Shown here: piece after piece, positions 1 through 9,346 of the stretch | Position numbering within the stretch: position 1 is the first letter of the stretch | Layout of the letters: every line of letters starts with the position of its first letter | DNA from: a virus | Direction: 5' to 3' (one strand) | IMG/VR virus record: IMGVR_UViG_3300042691_026482 | Span: 1 to 39,205 of that record | Length of the DNA stretch: 39,205 nt | Program-made: the position numbers and the translations under genes | Notes under the pieces: generated by a model | The model's database searches: none | What the model was told of the DNA's origin: nothing | The model's input: only the letters and a program-made list of their open reading frames with translations

Positions 1-52
1 CCTGACGCGGTCGATCGGCCTCGCACTGCCGAAACCCCCCAACCACCCCATC

Positions 53-268
53 ATGCCCATCATGGAGGCCACCGCCAGCAACCTGAACGACCTGATCTCG
101 ATCGCCGGCAGCCAGACGCTGGCGACCGTCACCACGGTGTCGACGGTGTCGACCGTGTCGACGTTGACCAACCAGGCGCAGATCGGCGGCATCGCCGCCA
201 ACGACTACATGCCGGCGCTGCTGCACCTGCAGGCCGACAACCTCCGCCGCAACATCTCGGTGACCTGA
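53..268 (+). CDS. Small tail-region protein of unknown function
   Basis: A 71-residue protein that opens the distal tail operon; the next gene begins 2 bases after its stop. The first half carries the repeated VST triplets (about residues 27-37), coded by 9-base tandem units near 137-164, and the C-terminal half is more ordinary (IGGIAANDYMP, then LRRNIS). Small proteins with this kind of composition are common in front of phage tail fibre or propeller genes, but I know no function. The frame is open back to base 2, so the true start could lie upstream of the window; ATG at 53 or 62 are the starts seen here. No clear ribosome binding site precedes either. A TGA at 3-5 in another frame may be the end of the preceding gene. 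Confidence 0.7.
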   Translation: MPIMEATASNLNDLISIAGSQTLATVTTVSTVSTVSTLTNQAQIGGIAANDYMPALLHLQADNLRRNISVT

Positions 269-270
269 CC

Positions 271-1704
271 ATGCCCACCACCAACGGAAATCGCCCGATC
301 CTCGACATGAAGCGCTGGGAGGCGTGCGCGCCGGCGCCGGCCGCCACTGCGGCCGCGCAGTTCGTGGTGTCCTCCCGTCACTTTCGCCAGCAGCAGATGT
401 TCGTGCGGTCGAACACCGAAGCATGGATGTACCTGCCGGCCGAAGACTCCTGGGTCGCCCTGGCGTCCCCAGGACTGGCAGGCACGTTCGGTGCCGGCGC
501 GTGCGGCGTCGCCGGCGGCTGGTCGACCGGCGCAACTGTCGGCGCTGCGTCGCTGACGGCGACCGCGGGAACGACCTCGACGATCACGACCAACCAGACG
601 CTGGCGCGCGACCTGCGCGGCTACCACGTCCACATCCTTTCGGGGCCGAACGCCGGGGTGACGCTGCCGATCCGCAGCAACACGATCGCCACGAACGCCG
701 TCATTACGGTCGACGCGCAGGGCAGTGCGTTCTCCGCGTCGACGGTGTTCCGCTTGATGACGCCGCGCTTCTACCTGCTGGGCGCCGGCACGCTCGCCGC
801 GGCGTCGTTCCGCGTCTACGACTACGCGACGAACACCTACCAGACGTTGTCGCAGACGGGTTTGCCGGCGTCGATCGCCACCGACGGCCGGCTCGTCGCG
901 ACGCCGAGCTGGCTCGACGGCGAGTACCGGCAGTTCGCGACCGGCACGGCGACGGCTGGCGGCGCGTCGACGTTGACGAACTCGGCGAAGACCTGGACCA
1001 CCAACCAGTGGACCAACTACCAGCTGCGCATCGTCAGCGGCACCGGAGCCGGCCAGATCCGCACGATCGCGTCGAACACGGGGACCGTGATCACTGTCGG
1101 CGCTGCCTGGACGACGCAGCCCGACGCGACGTCGGTTTACGCGATCGAGGGCAACGACGACTTCCTCTACTTCCTCGGCAACAACGCCGTGACGCTGTTC
1201 CGCTACAGCATCGCGGCGAACACGTGGTCGACGCTGACGCCAGGCGCCGCGCGTGGCGCTGCGCCTGGACTCGGAATGTCGGGGCACTGGGTGCACAGCG
1301 TCACGGCGACCGACTGGACCGACGAGGCGAACTGCCTGAACGGGCGCTACATCTTCAGCTTTCGCGGCGGTGGCGGCGGTCTGCTGGACCGCTACGACAT
1401 CGCCGCCAACACCTGGGCGGCCATCACGTACTCGCCGAACTCGGAGACGTTCACGACCGGCACCAAGTACGCATACCACGACGACCGGCTGTACATGCAG
1501 AAGGAAGCCACCGGTCGCTGGTTCGCGTACGACTTCGCGCGGTCGGAGCTGTTTCCGTGGTCGACGATGCTGTACCCGCAGGGCGCAGCGGTCCTCGGCG
1601 ACACCGCGTTCGACGTTCTCTTCAAAGACGGCGCGACGGAGATCTTCTTCGTGCACATGTTGCTGAACACGTCGACGATTCACCTGCGCCAAATGGTGAT
1701 CTGA
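271..1704 (+). CDS. Kelch-like/beta-rich tail accessory protein with an internal repeat
   Basis: A 477-residue, Thr/Ala/Gly-rich protein. Two stretches (about residues 95-160 and 224-290) share a module with the pattern 'TATAG..ST.T..' followed by an 'ILSGPNAG / IVSGTGAG' turn and a final 'N...ITV', so the module was probably duplicated. The C-terminal third has repeated blade-like segments of the form 'RY.IAANTW' (about 310-320 and 372-380), which suggests a Kelch-type beta-propeller. It lies in the distal tail operon, so I infer a virion tail or appendage role. It overlaps the next gene by one base (TGATG). Exact role unknown. Confidence 0.85.
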   Translation: MPTTNGNRPILDMKRWEACAPAPAATAAAQFVVSSRHFRQQQMFVRSNTEAWMYLPAEDSWVALASPGLAGTFGAGACGVAGGWSTGATVGAASLTATAGTTSTITTNQTLARDLRGYHVHILSGPNAGVTLPIRSNTIATNAVITVDAQGSAFSASTVFRLMTPRFYLLGAGTLAAASFRVYDYATNTYQTLSQTGLPASIATDGRLVATPSWLDGEYRQFATGTATAGGASTLTNSAKTWTTNQWTNYQLRIVSGTGAGQIRTIASNTGTVITVGAAWTTQPDATSVYAIEGNDDFLYFLGNNAVTLFRYSIAANTWSTLTPGAARGAAPGLGMSGHWVHSVTATDWTDEANCLNGRYIFSFRGGGGGLLDRYDIAANTWAAITYSPNSETFTTGTKYAYHDDRLYMQKEATGRWFAYDFARSELFPWSTMLYPQGAAVLGDTAFDVLFKDGATEIFFVHMLLNTSTIHLRQMVI

Positions 1705-1868
1705 TGACCATCGAAGAGCTGATCGAACTGTGCCGTCGCCGCATCCAGTACCTGAACGGCGTCCGAGCGTCGGCGTCGGCGCTCGGCGACGCCGAGCAGG
1801 TCGCGAGCTGCGACGACCGGATCGCCACCACCCAGACGACGCTGAACCAGCTGCTGACGCTGGCGTGA
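1704..1868 (+). CDS. Small helical tail-operon protein (54 aa)
   Basis: Starts at ATG 1704, overlapping the upstream stop (TGATG), and ends 4 bases before the next gene. It codes for 54 residues, mostly helical and charged (begins MTIEELIELCRRRI, ends TTQTTLNQLLTLA), with heptad-like Leu/Ile spacing that suggests a short coiled coil. Small proteins of this shape commonly accompany tail accessory genes in siphoviruses. The tight spacing on both sides supports it as a real gene. Its function is unknown. Confidence 0.75.
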   Translation: MTIEELIELCRRRIQYLNGVRASASALGDAEQVASCDDRIATTQTTLNQLLTLA

Positions 1869-1872
1869 TCCT

Positions 1873-3996
1873 GTGCTGCTGACGCTGCTCAACTCCGGCG
1901 GCGGCGGCGGCGGCACGACGTACTCTGAGAGCATTTCGGATGCTGTCGCGGCCAGCGACACCGCCACGGCGACGGCGATTCTTGCCGCGGCAGCCACCGA
2001 CAGCGCCGCCGGAGCCGATGCGCTTGCTGCGGCACTGACGACCGCGGCCGCCGCGGCCGACAGCGTCGCAGCAACCGACGCCACCGTCGCGCAGATGGTC
2101 GCGGCGGCCGCGGCCGCCGATGCGCTCGCCGCCGGCGACGACTTCTCGACGATCCAGTCGACGACGGCGACGGTCGCCGACTCGGTCGCCGCCGGCGACA
2201 CTGCGGCAGGCGACACTGGCCTCGACAGCAACGAGATCGTCTACCTGCAGCGCTTGGATGACCCAGGCGCGAAGACCGTCACGACCATGGGCCTGCAGCC
2301 TGGTCCGGTTGGCGGCGACGGCTGGAGCGTCGTCGCCGAGCTGCCGACGGCGCGCCTCGAGGCGAACCACCGCTACGCGTTCTGGGTGACCGGGAAGATC
2401 GCCAACATCCGGCGCACAGGGGCCGCGCCGGTGTCGGGACTGATCCAGCTGTGCCTCGGCGATGGATTCGGCACCCGGTCGCCGATCCAGCTCGTGCAGA
2501 TCGGCGCCGGGCAGTCGCTGGCCGCCAACGAAGGACTGCCGTTTTCCTTCCTGCTCGTCTTCTCGTCGTTTCCGACGGTCGTCGATCCGATCTGGGGCGC
2601 GACCTGGCCAAACGCCGCGCCGTTGCAGCTGCTCGGCCGCACTTGGTGGCGCAACGACGTGCCCGCGTACGCGATCGAGTTCGACGTCGTCGATCTGACT
2701 TGGATCTGGGCCGACCTCGACCGCATCCCGACGACCGACCAGATGGTCTCGGTCACGACGACGCCTGTGTCGCTGACGACCTCTCCGAGCTTCCAGAACA
2801 TCGCCAGCGGACTCAATTCCGCAGGCGGCGCAGGTCAGACGTGGGTGCACTTCTGGAGCTTGCTATACGACCCAGGCGTCGACGTCGTGCCGCAGTTCCA
2901 GGTTGGCAACTCGACCGGCCTCAACCTGGCCGGCTTCTCCGCGAAGCACGGGGGCGGCATCGATCCGTCGACTGGGTTCGAGTACGCGATCGGCATCGGG
3001 CACCGCGGGACCAACGTCGCCGGCGTCCGATTGCAGCAGGGGTCGTTCTGGGTGCAGCAAAATGCCGGTGCGGTGAACCTGCCCAGCGTGCGAGGCAGGG
3101 ACCAATACACCGGGTCGAGTTCGACAGTCGTGCGACGGTTCGCGTGCGTCTCGATCCGGCTCGACGACCTCCCAGGAGTCGCCTGGAACTCAGGGCAGGT
3201 CGCTCCGGCGCTTACCGACGAGCTGGCCTCGCTGTTCACTGGCGCGCGTCGCTGGCCGCTCGAGTTGGTCGGCCAGCAGCGCAGCGTCATCCCGTGGATC
3301 TTGGCCACGGGGACTCCGATCCGCAGCACGAGCGCGACTCGGCGATCGTTCTCAGCCTGGGTCGACACGGAGGGCGGCGAACTGCCAGTGTTCTCGCTCG
3401 GCGCGGTCACGACTGACGGCTTGTTCGAGGCGCTGCCCGTGATGGGCTCGGGAGCCTTTGGCATCGGGCCGACGTCGCCGTCGATCCAGTACCGCGCGCG
3501 GTGGCTTGAGCAGTTCTTCGGAGGCAGCCACCTCGACGTTCGCGACATCTACGTACTTTCGTTCTTTCCCACTAAGAACCCGGACAACCTCCCCCCAGGG
3601 ATTCCGACAGTCGGACCGCCGACGGCGATCGTGCCAGGCACGGAGGGCTTGTCGCCAGCGTCGCTGCCGGCTCCGCCGCTGGCTCCTGACGTCGCTGTTG
3701 GCGAGGTGCAGAACTGGAGGCGCGAAGAGATGCGCGGCAGCACTGGGCACGTCCGCACGTGGGGCGTCTTCGTGCAGCCGCGGCGTTCGTTTGCCGTCTC
3801 GTGGGGACCCTTGAGCGTCGCGCAACGCGACACGCTGGTGCAGTTCCTGCAGCAGAACCAAGCTTGGCGGCTGACTCCGCCGCGCGAAGCGGCGATCGCT
3901 GTCGTCGCCATCAGCGAGCTTCGCTGGGAGCAGTCAGCAGGGCAGACGTTCCGCGTGGATCTGGAGGTGGCCGAGCTGGTCTACAGGACCCCGTAA
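1873..3996 (+). CDS. Large tail protein with Ala/Asp repeat region and distal-tail-like C-terminus
   Basis: A 707-residue protein with GTG start at 1873. After a Gly run (residues 9-14), residues ~18-115 are an extreme Ala/Asp/Thr/Ser repeat in which 'D..AA.DA' units recur about every 10-17 residues, likely a flexible or helical spacer. The middle (about 120-580) is a beta-rich domain with many Trp residues. The last ~95 residues (QNWRREEMRGS onward, including the WGPLS / QRDTL / LRWEQS motifs) resemble the fold of small distal-tail proteins such as lambda gpM or DUF2460 members, and the position just ahead of the gpL-like gene fits. I infer a tail-tip or fibre attachment role; the middle domain is unrecognised. 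Confidence 0.8.
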   Translation: MLLTLLNSGGGGGGTTYSESISDAVAASDTATATAILAAAATDSAAGADALAAALTTAAAAADSVAATDATVAQMVAAAAAADALAAGDDFSTIQSTTATVADSVAAGDTAAGDTGLDSNEIVYLQRLDDPGAKTVTTMGLQPGPVGGDGWSVVAELPTARLEANHRYAFWVTGKIANIRRTGAAPVSGLIQLCLGDGFGTRSPIQLVQIGAGQSLAANEGLPFSFLLVFSSFPTVVDPIWGATWPNAAPLQLLGRTWWRNDVPAYAIEFDVVDLTWIWADLDRIPTTDQMVSVTTTPVSLTTSPSFQNIASGLNSAGGAGQTWVHFWSLLYDPGVDVVPQFQVGNSTGLNLAGFSAKHGGGIDPSTGFEYAIGIGHRGTNVAGVRLQQGSFWVQQNAGAVNLPSVRGRDQYTGSSSTVVRRFACVSIRLDDLPGVAWNSGQVAPALTDELASLFTGARRWPLELVGQQRSVIPWILATGTPIRSTSATRRSFSAWVDTEGGELPVFSLGAVTTDGLFEALPVMGSGAFGIGPTSPSIQYRARWLEQFFGGSHLDVRDIYVLSFFPTKNPDNLPPGIPTVGPPTAIVPGTEGLSPASLPAPPLAPDVAVGEVQNWRREEMRGSTGHVRTWGVFVQPRRSFAVSWGPLSVAQRDTLVQFLQQNQAWRLTPPREAAIAVVAISELRWEQSAGQTFRVDLEVAELVYRTP

Positions 3997-3997
3997 G

Positions 3998-4699
3998 ATG
4001 CCGCTGATCCTGCCAACGACGCTCAAAGCGGCGAGTGAACGACCGCACGCGCGCCGGCCGTGGGTCTGGCTCGTCGACCTCGAGGTGGAACGCCGCACGA
4101 AGACGTTGCCTGCGGTCGTGCTGCGCTTCACGAGCGCGCCGGCCGAAATCCTGTGGCCGCCTGACCCGACCGAGGGTGTCATCTTCTACCCGCTGTCGTT
4201 CGAGCTGACGGACATCGAGCAGACGCAGGAAGGCGACCTGCCGTCGGTGGATCTGGCGATCGACAACACGGCCCGCACGCTCATGCGCCACTTGCACGCC
4301 GGCCGCGGGTTCGAGGGCAACCGCGCGACGGTCTACCTGACGCACGACGAGGCGCTGACGACTCCCGCGTACCCCAACCACCAGTTCGTGCAGTGGGACT
4401 TCGTCGTCGCGAGCGCCGTAGCCACCGAAGCGACGGTGACGATGCGCCTCGAGCAGCCGAACTTCTTCCAGATCCGCGTGCCGTCCGCTCGCTTCGTGGC
4501 CAGGCGGTGCCGCTGGGAGTTCGGCGGCCCCGAGTGCGGCTATCCGATCACCACGGCGGCCGCGTACACGACGTGCGGCAAGACCATCGACGACTGTATC
4601 CAGCGCGGCATGGATGAGGCGTCACGCAATCTGCCAGTGCTGCACCCTCGTCGGTTCGGCGGCTTCCCGGGCATCCCGACGCAGCGGGGGCCCCGATGA
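3998..4699 (+). CDS. gpL-like tail tip protein (candidate Fe-S protein)
   Basis: A 233-residue protein that resembles lambda minor tail protein L. The N-terminal two thirds are a beta domain (about 20-160). The C-terminal part carries four cysteines, Cys171 (RRCRWEF), Cys180 (PECGY), Cys193 (TTCGK) and Cys200 (DDC), the same arrangement that in lambda gpL binds an iron-sulfur cluster. It sits directly before the NlpC/P60 protein and the J-like protein, the L-K-J order of lambda-type tail tips. Its stop overlaps the next start (ATGA at 4696-4699). Family assignment is by motif and gene order. Confidence 0.85.
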   Translation: MPLILPTTLKAASERPHARRPWVWLVDLEVERRTKTLPAVVLRFTSAPAEILWPPDPTEGVIFYPLSFELTDIEQTQEGDLPSVDLAIDNTARTLMRHLHAGRGFEGNRATVYLTHDEALTTPAYPNHQFVQWDFVVASAVATEATVTMRLEQPNFFQIRVPSARFVARRCRWEFGGPECGYPITTAAAYTTCGKTIDDCIQRGMDEASRNLPVLHPRRFGGFPGIPTQRGPR

Positions 4700-5088
4700 C
4701 GCTGCTTGCCATGCGCTACCGTCTCGGCGGCCGCGGCGAGGACGGCACCATCGACTGCCTGGGCGTCGTGCTGGCCAAGGCCGCCGAGCTCGGCCTCGAC
4801 CTGCCGGCGCGCGATCCATGGGCCACGGTGTGCGACCAGTGGCGGCGCGGCGGCCTCGACTCGGCGACCGGGTTCCCTGACGGCTGGCGCAGGCTGCGCG
4901 GCGAGGCGCTGCGCGACGCACTGCAGCTGCCGAAGGATGGCGACGTCTGGCTGGTCCACCACGACCACCCCGGCGTCGGCATCATCGCCGGCGGCCTGTT
5001 CTGGTCAGCCACGGCGCGCGCCGGCGGCGTCGTCGCCCTACCGCCCGACCGCGTGCAGCCGCGTCCCTCGGAGGTCTGGCGCCGATGA
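4696..5088 (+). CDS. NlpC/P60-type tail tip peptidase (gpK-like)
   Basis: A 130-residue protein with the short NlpC/P60 layout: catalytic Cys21 in 'TIDCLG' and a His at 91 in 'HPGVGI', the positions expected for a papain-like Cys-His peptidase. Relatives such as the C-terminal domain of lambda gpK cut peptidoglycan stem peptides and ride on the tail tip to help DNA entry. The JAB/Mov34 metallopeptidase domain found in lambda gpK is absent. It overlaps the genes on both sides by 4 bases, so it is translationally coupled to the L-like and J-like genes. Confidence 0.85.
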   Translation: MTLLAMRYRLGGRGEDGTIDCLGVVLAKAAELGLDLPARDPWATVCDQWRRGGLDSATGFPDGWRRLRGEALRDALQLPKDGDVWLVHHDHPGVGIIAGGLFWSATARAGGVVALPPDRVQPRPSEVWRR

Positions 5089-8000
5089 TCCGCGTCTGGG
5101 TCAAGTCCGGGCTGATGGGCGAAGGCGAGCGCCACGAGCACCTGGTCGAGTGGCGACCAGGCCTGCGCGCGGCCGAAATCCGTCTGCACGTCGAGCAAAC
5201 CCTCGCCGGTTCGCGCGTCGGCGTCGCCGCCGACGGCCGACTGCTCGCCGACGACGACGAGGTGCCAGACGGTTCGACCGTGCTGGTCGCCGCCGACCCC
5301 GGCGCTGTGCTGGTGCCGTTCATCGTCATGGCGCTGGTGTCGGCCGTCGTGTCGGTCGGCATCTCGCTGTTGATCCAAGCGCTGACGCCGAAGCCGAAAC
5401 CGCCGGGTGTGCCGCAGGAGCGAGGCGACGATTCCTCGCCCACGTACGCATGGGACGGCGTCCAGACGGGCTTCGGCCAAGGCTTCCCGCTGGCGGTCGT
5501 CTACGGTCGGCACGCCGTCGGCGGCCACGTCATCAACACCGACGTGTATGCGTTCGGTCTGTCCAGCTCGTCGAGTAGCGAACTGCTGAACGTCGTCCTG
5601 TTTCTGAGCGAAGGACCGATTTACCGCATCGGCGACCAGCTTGCGCGCGTCGCCAATGGCCTTGGCGGCTTTGGAACCGGCCCAAGTGGCGGCGCAATAC
5701 CAGACCACATCCGCGTTGCGGAAAACCTGCTGGAATCGACGAACCCGCTGCCAGGCGCGCGGCTATGGATGCGTCCCGGCACGTTTGACCAGCCGGCGCT
5801 GCCGACCGATCCGTTCCAGGGTGCGACTACGCTTTTCCAGGTCGCCGCGCAGCTGAACAACCAGGGCGACGAGTCCATCTTCACGTACAGCGGCACGGAG
5901 GAGATCGCGAGCGTCACCTTCGTCTTTGCTGCGCCGTCGGGTCTGTATCAGCAAACGGCAACCGGCGGAATCGTGTCGTATCCGGTGCAGGTGCAGCTCG
6001 AGTTCCGACCTGTCGGCGCGACGAGCTGGTCCCAGCTGTACGGGAATCCCGGCGGGGCGATCCCAGGAGGCGTAAGCATCGCCACAGGTGGTGCCGAGCC
6101 TTTTGTTCGAACGTACGTCTTCGATCTGGCGCCCAATAATGCGCCCGCGCGAGGTCCGTTTGAGTTTCGAGCTCGCCGAACGACCCCTGCGCAGGCAAGT
6201 AGCGGTCAGACTGTTTCTGCGGTTGTTTGGCGCAGCATCGGCTTCAACATCCGTCAGGATTTTGCGTACCCAGCGTGCGCTCTGCTGGGCCTGCAGCTGT
6301 ACGCCGGCCAACGGTACAGCGGCAACGTGCCGAACTTCTCGGTGCGCGTCGACGGCGCGCTCGTGCGTGTCTGGGACCCGACGCACGGGTTCTCGCCGCG
6401 GTGCTGGGACATTCCGGCCGCCCCGTTCAACTTCATGACGCAGCCGCCGGGCCGCAATCCGGCGTGGATTCTCGGCGACTTCCTGACTTCGCGCTGGGGC
6501 CTCGGCCCGTACCTCGACGACGCGCGAATCGACTGGGCATCGTTGCGTCGCTGGGCGGCGTTCTGTGACCAGCAGCTCGCCAACTGGAACGAGCCCGCGT
6601 TTCAGTGCGACATCGTGCTGGATGCTCCGCGGCCGGCCTGGGAAACCGTGCTGGCCATCTGTGCGACGGGCCGCGCCGCGCCGATCTGGCGCAACGGCAA
6701 GCTGGCCGTCGTCTACCAGTACCGCGACGCGCACGGCGACGCCGGCGTCTCCGTGCCGGCCAAAGCGCCGGTGCAGCTGATCACGTCGGGCTTGTGCGAC
6801 AACGTGCAGGTGCGCTGGCTGCAGAAGAGTGACCGCGTGACCGCGTACTCGTTCCAGTTCCTGAACGGCGAGCAGCTGTACGCGCAAGACGTTCTGACGA
6901 AGGAAGACGACGAGTCGAACATCAACGACCCGAGCGACCCGAACCGCGAGAAGTGGCGGCCGGAGATCGTCCAGGCGTACGGCGTGACGCGCCCGACGCA
7001 GCTGATCCGCGAGGGCCAGTACATGCACCGCGTGAACCGGCTGGTGCGTCGCGAGCTGACGTTCGACTGCGGCCCGTGGCTGCTCGCTGCCGAGGTTGGC
7101 GACCTGATCGAGTTCGAGCACGATGTGCTGCGGCCGTTCGGCGCCGACGTGCCGCTGGCGATGCAGGTCCTTGCCGGCGGTGTCGCCGTAACGACCCTCA
7201 CGGTCGACCACGCCGTCTCAGGCGCGATCGCGTTCGCCGCGCGCGACGCCGACGGGAAGCCGGTGCATCGGACGGTCACGTCGACGACTCCGGTCACCAT
7301 CGGCGGCCGGACGTGCACGGTGCTGTCGTTCACCGCACCCGTGACCATCCCCACCGGCGCGGCGGTCGCCGTCGGCCTGGTCGACAAGATCGTCGAGCCG
7401 TACCAGATCGTCGCCGTCACCCTGGGGCAGAACCTGCGGCGCTCGGTGCGCGCGCTGCAGTGGGTGCCGGAGGTCTTCGACGACGTCCCGTTGCCCGGGA
7501 CCGACGGCGAGGACGAGCCGGCCGTCGACCTCGACCTCGTCATGGCGCAGCCGTCGTCAGAGTCCGGCGCGCAGCTGGCGACGGACCTGTGCGCGATCGT
7601 CCTGCCCGGCGCCGTGCAGCGCGTCGCCTGGGTGCGTCCCCCAAGCCGCTCGACGGCGCGCGCCCGCGTCTACCTGCGGCAGCAGCAGGTCGGCGCTGCG
7701 TTCATGCTCGTCGGCGAGACGATCGCCGCGTCTCTCGACCTGCCGCAGCTCGAGGCGTGGAAGCCGTACGAGTTTGCCGTCTGCCTCGAGACCGGCGGCG
7801 GCGACTACCAACCGCCCGAGCTCGGCGCGCGGCTGTCGTTCATCCCCGAGGAGTTCCCGCCATGGTCGCCGGTCGCGCCGACAGCCGTCACGGCCAGCCA
7901 GTCGGCCGGCGAGAACCTGCTGGTGCTGCGGTGGGACCAGGGCGACTCCGGCGACCTGGAGCACTACGAGGTGCGCTGCGGCGACGACTGGGCCGCAGGT

Positions 8001-8729
8001 CACGTCGTCTACCGCGGCCGGCTCGCCGAGGCGCGACTGCGGCCGCCGCCGGGACACCGCACGTACCAGATCGCCGCGCGGTCGACGTCTGGCCTGTACG
8101 GCGCGCGCGCGCAGATCACCGTCGCGCTGACGGCCGTGCACGACCTCGGCGCCGAGGTCGTCGACGACACTTCGTTCGCGCCGACCGGCACCGGTGGCAC
8201 GCATAGCGGCACGCAGCGCAACACCACCACCGAGCCGGCCTCGCCGTTCCTCGAGCTGCAGCCCGGCGTGCTGACCGGCACGTTCACCAGCTCGACGGTA
8301 GACATCGGCTACGACGCGCCGTCGTTCCTACGGGTCAGCCTGTCGGCGCAGGAGCTCGACGGCACCACCATCGACGACTGGAAGTTCGGCGTCGACTCCG
8401 GCGAAGCGCGGTGGCGAACGGTCGACACGCGTCCGGCCTCCGCAGGTCTGCCTGGCATCGACTGGTCGACGCTCGTCGACGACCTGACGCAGCAGATCGA
8501 CGACCTGCCAGACGACTTGCGCGCCGGCGGCACGCTGGGCGAGACTGGATCGCACGTTCTCTGCCGCGTCGAGTCCCGCACGTACACCAGCGGCACGTGG
8601 TCGGCGTGGGCGCAGCACGTCGATCGCCTAGCTGTCTGCTCGCGCTGGGAAGCGCGGCTGATCATGGCGCGTAGCAGCGCATCTCGCGCGGTCCGCGCGC
8701 GAACCTTCCGCATGGAGACGATCCTCTGA
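5085..8729 (+). CDS. Tail tip / host specificity protein J-like, with gpI-like N-terminus
   Basis: A 1214-residue protein, the largest in the window. Residues 1-70 look like the ubiquitin-like domain of lambda gpI (ending 'VPDGSTVLVAADPG'), followed by a hydrophobic helix at about 80-105 and a Pro-rich linker. The rest resembles the central tail-tip protein J: 'LFLSEGPIYRIGD' near residue 180, the 'WRPEIVQAYGVTR' region near 625, and a fibronectin-III-like domain near 932-1015. In lambda, gpI and gpJ are separate, so this is a fusion. It should form the tail tip hub and bind the host receptor. The C-terminal ~200 residues probably carry the variable receptor-facing part. Its stop overlaps the next ATG. 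Confidence 0.88.
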   Translation: MIRVWVKSGLMGEGERHEHLVEWRPGLRAAEIRLHVEQTLAGSRVGVAADGRLLADDDEVPDGSTVLVAADPGAVLVPFIVMALVSAVVSVGISLLIQALTPKPKPPGVPQERGDDSSPTYAWDGVQTGFGQGFPLAVVYGRHAVGGHVINTDVYAFGLSSSSSSELLNVVLFLSEGPIYRIGDQLARVANGLGGFGTGPSGGAIPDHIRVAENLLESTNPLPGARLWMRPGTFDQPALPTDPFQGATTLFQVAAQLNNQGDESIFTYSGTEEIASVTFVFAAPSGLYQQTATGGIVSYPVQVQLEFRPVGATSWSQLYGNPGGAIPGGVSIATGGAEPFVRTYVFDLAPNNAPARGPFEFRARRTTPAQASSGQTVSAVVWRSIGFNIRQDFAYPACALLGLQLYAGQRYSGNVPNFSVRVDGALVRVWDPTHGFSPRCWDIPAAPFNFMTQPPGRNPAWILGDFLTSRWGLGPYLDDARIDWASLRRWAAFCDQQLANWNEPAFQCDIVLDAPRPAWETVLAICATGRAAPIWRNGKLAVVYQYRDAHGDAGVSVPAKAPVQLITSGLCDNVQVRWLQKSDRVTAYSFQFLNGEQLYAQDVLTKEDDESNINDPSDPNREKWRPEIVQAYGVTRPTQLIREGQYMHRVNRLVRRELTFDCGPWLLAAEVGDLIEFEHDVLRPFGADVPLAMQVLAGGVAVTTLTVDHAVSGAIAFAARDADGKPVHRTVTSTTPVTIGGRTCTVLSFTAPVTIPTGAAVAVGLVDKIVEPYQIVAVTLGQNLRRSVRALQWVPEVFDDVPLPGTDGEDEPAVDLDLVMAQPSSESGAQLATDLCAIVLPGAVQRVAWVRPPSRSTARARVYLRQQQVGAAFMLVGETIAASLDLPQLEAWKPYEFAVCLETGGGDYQPPELGARLSFIPEEFPPWSPVAPTAVTASQSAGENLLVLRWDQGDSGDLEHYEVRCGDDWAAGHVVYRGRLAEARLRPPPGHRTYQIAARSTSGLYGARAQITVALTAVHDLGAEVVDDTSFAPTGTGGTHSGTQRNTTTEPASPFLELQPGVLTGTFTSSTVDIGYDAPSFLRVSLSAQELDGTTIDDWKFGVDSGEARWRTVDTRPASAGLPGIDWSTLVDDLTQQIDDLPDDLRAGGTLGETGSHVLCRVESRTYTSGTWSAWAQHVDRLAVCSRWEARLIMARSSASRAVRARTFRMETIL

Positions 8730-9346
8730 TGGCACAGACCTGGACGACCCCGGCCGGCACCGATCCGGCCAATCTCGCAATCAAAGTCGCTCTGCCCGAC
8801 CGCGACGAGTCGCTGCGCTCGCTGTTCTCCGGCGCGACTGCGCCGACGAGTCCCGTCGCCTACCAGCTGTGGGCCGACACGGCGACGAAGACCCTGAAGC
8901 AGCGGAACGCCGCCAACTCGGCGTGGGTCGAGCTGCTTCCGCTCGCCGACTCGGTGCGGCTGCAGCTGGCGTTCCGCCTGTCCGGCGCGCTGGCCGCCGA
9001 GGTGCTGCAGATCCCAATGCCGATGGCCGGCCGGGTCGAACGGGTCCAGGTCGTCGGCAGCGTCGCGACGTCGACGTCCGCCGCCGGCACCAAGGAGTGG
9101 ACCTTCATGTTGCGCAACCACACCCAGGCCGTCGACCTGTTCTCGGCGACGCCGTCGACGGCGACGGTCGTGTCTGGCGTCGGCGGCGGCGAGCTGGCGG
9201 CGAACGCGACCTACAACCTGTCGGCCAACCAGAACCAGGCCGTCGCGGCAGGCGACGTGCTGCGGCTGACCATCGCCAGCGTCGGCTCGCCGACGGCCGT
9301 CGCCGACGTGTCGATCCGCGTCAACATCACGCTGACCGGCGTCTGA
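8729..9346 (+). CDS. Tail fibre-like virion protein
   Basis: A 205-residue protein starting at ATG 8729, overlapping the stop of the J-like gene (TGATG). The N-terminus 'AQTWTTPAGTDPAN' followed by a short 'YQLWADTATKTLKQRN' motif is typical of the shaft/attachment region of small phage fibre or appendage proteins; the C-terminal half is beta-rich (alternating Val/Thr strands, ending SIRVNITLTGV). There are no cysteines. Its place directly after the host-specificity gene suggests a fibre or fibre-capping role. Assignment is by context and composition only. Confidence 0.75.
   Translation: MAQTWTTPAGTDPANLAIKVALPDRDESLRSLFSGATAPTSPVAYQLWADTATKTLKQRNAANSAWVELLPLADSVRLQLAFRLSGALAAEVLQIPMPMAGRVERVQVVGSVATSTSAAGTKEWTFMLRNHTQAVDLFSATPSTATVVSGVGGGELAANATYNLSANQNQAVAAGDVLRLTIASVGSPTAVADVSIRVNITLTGV

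Noticed and set aside
1-52. Direct joining of the two window ends as a closed circle
   Set aside because: The tail gene at 38828-39205 would run on in frame 1 from base 1, where the translation does not look like its expected end, and there is no end overlap. A short missing piece is more likely.
205-2850. A long reverse-strand open frame (881 codons) opposite the tail genes
   Set aside because: Arg-rich composition is that of an antisense shadow of GC-rich coding DNA, and it lies opposite three well-supported forward genes.
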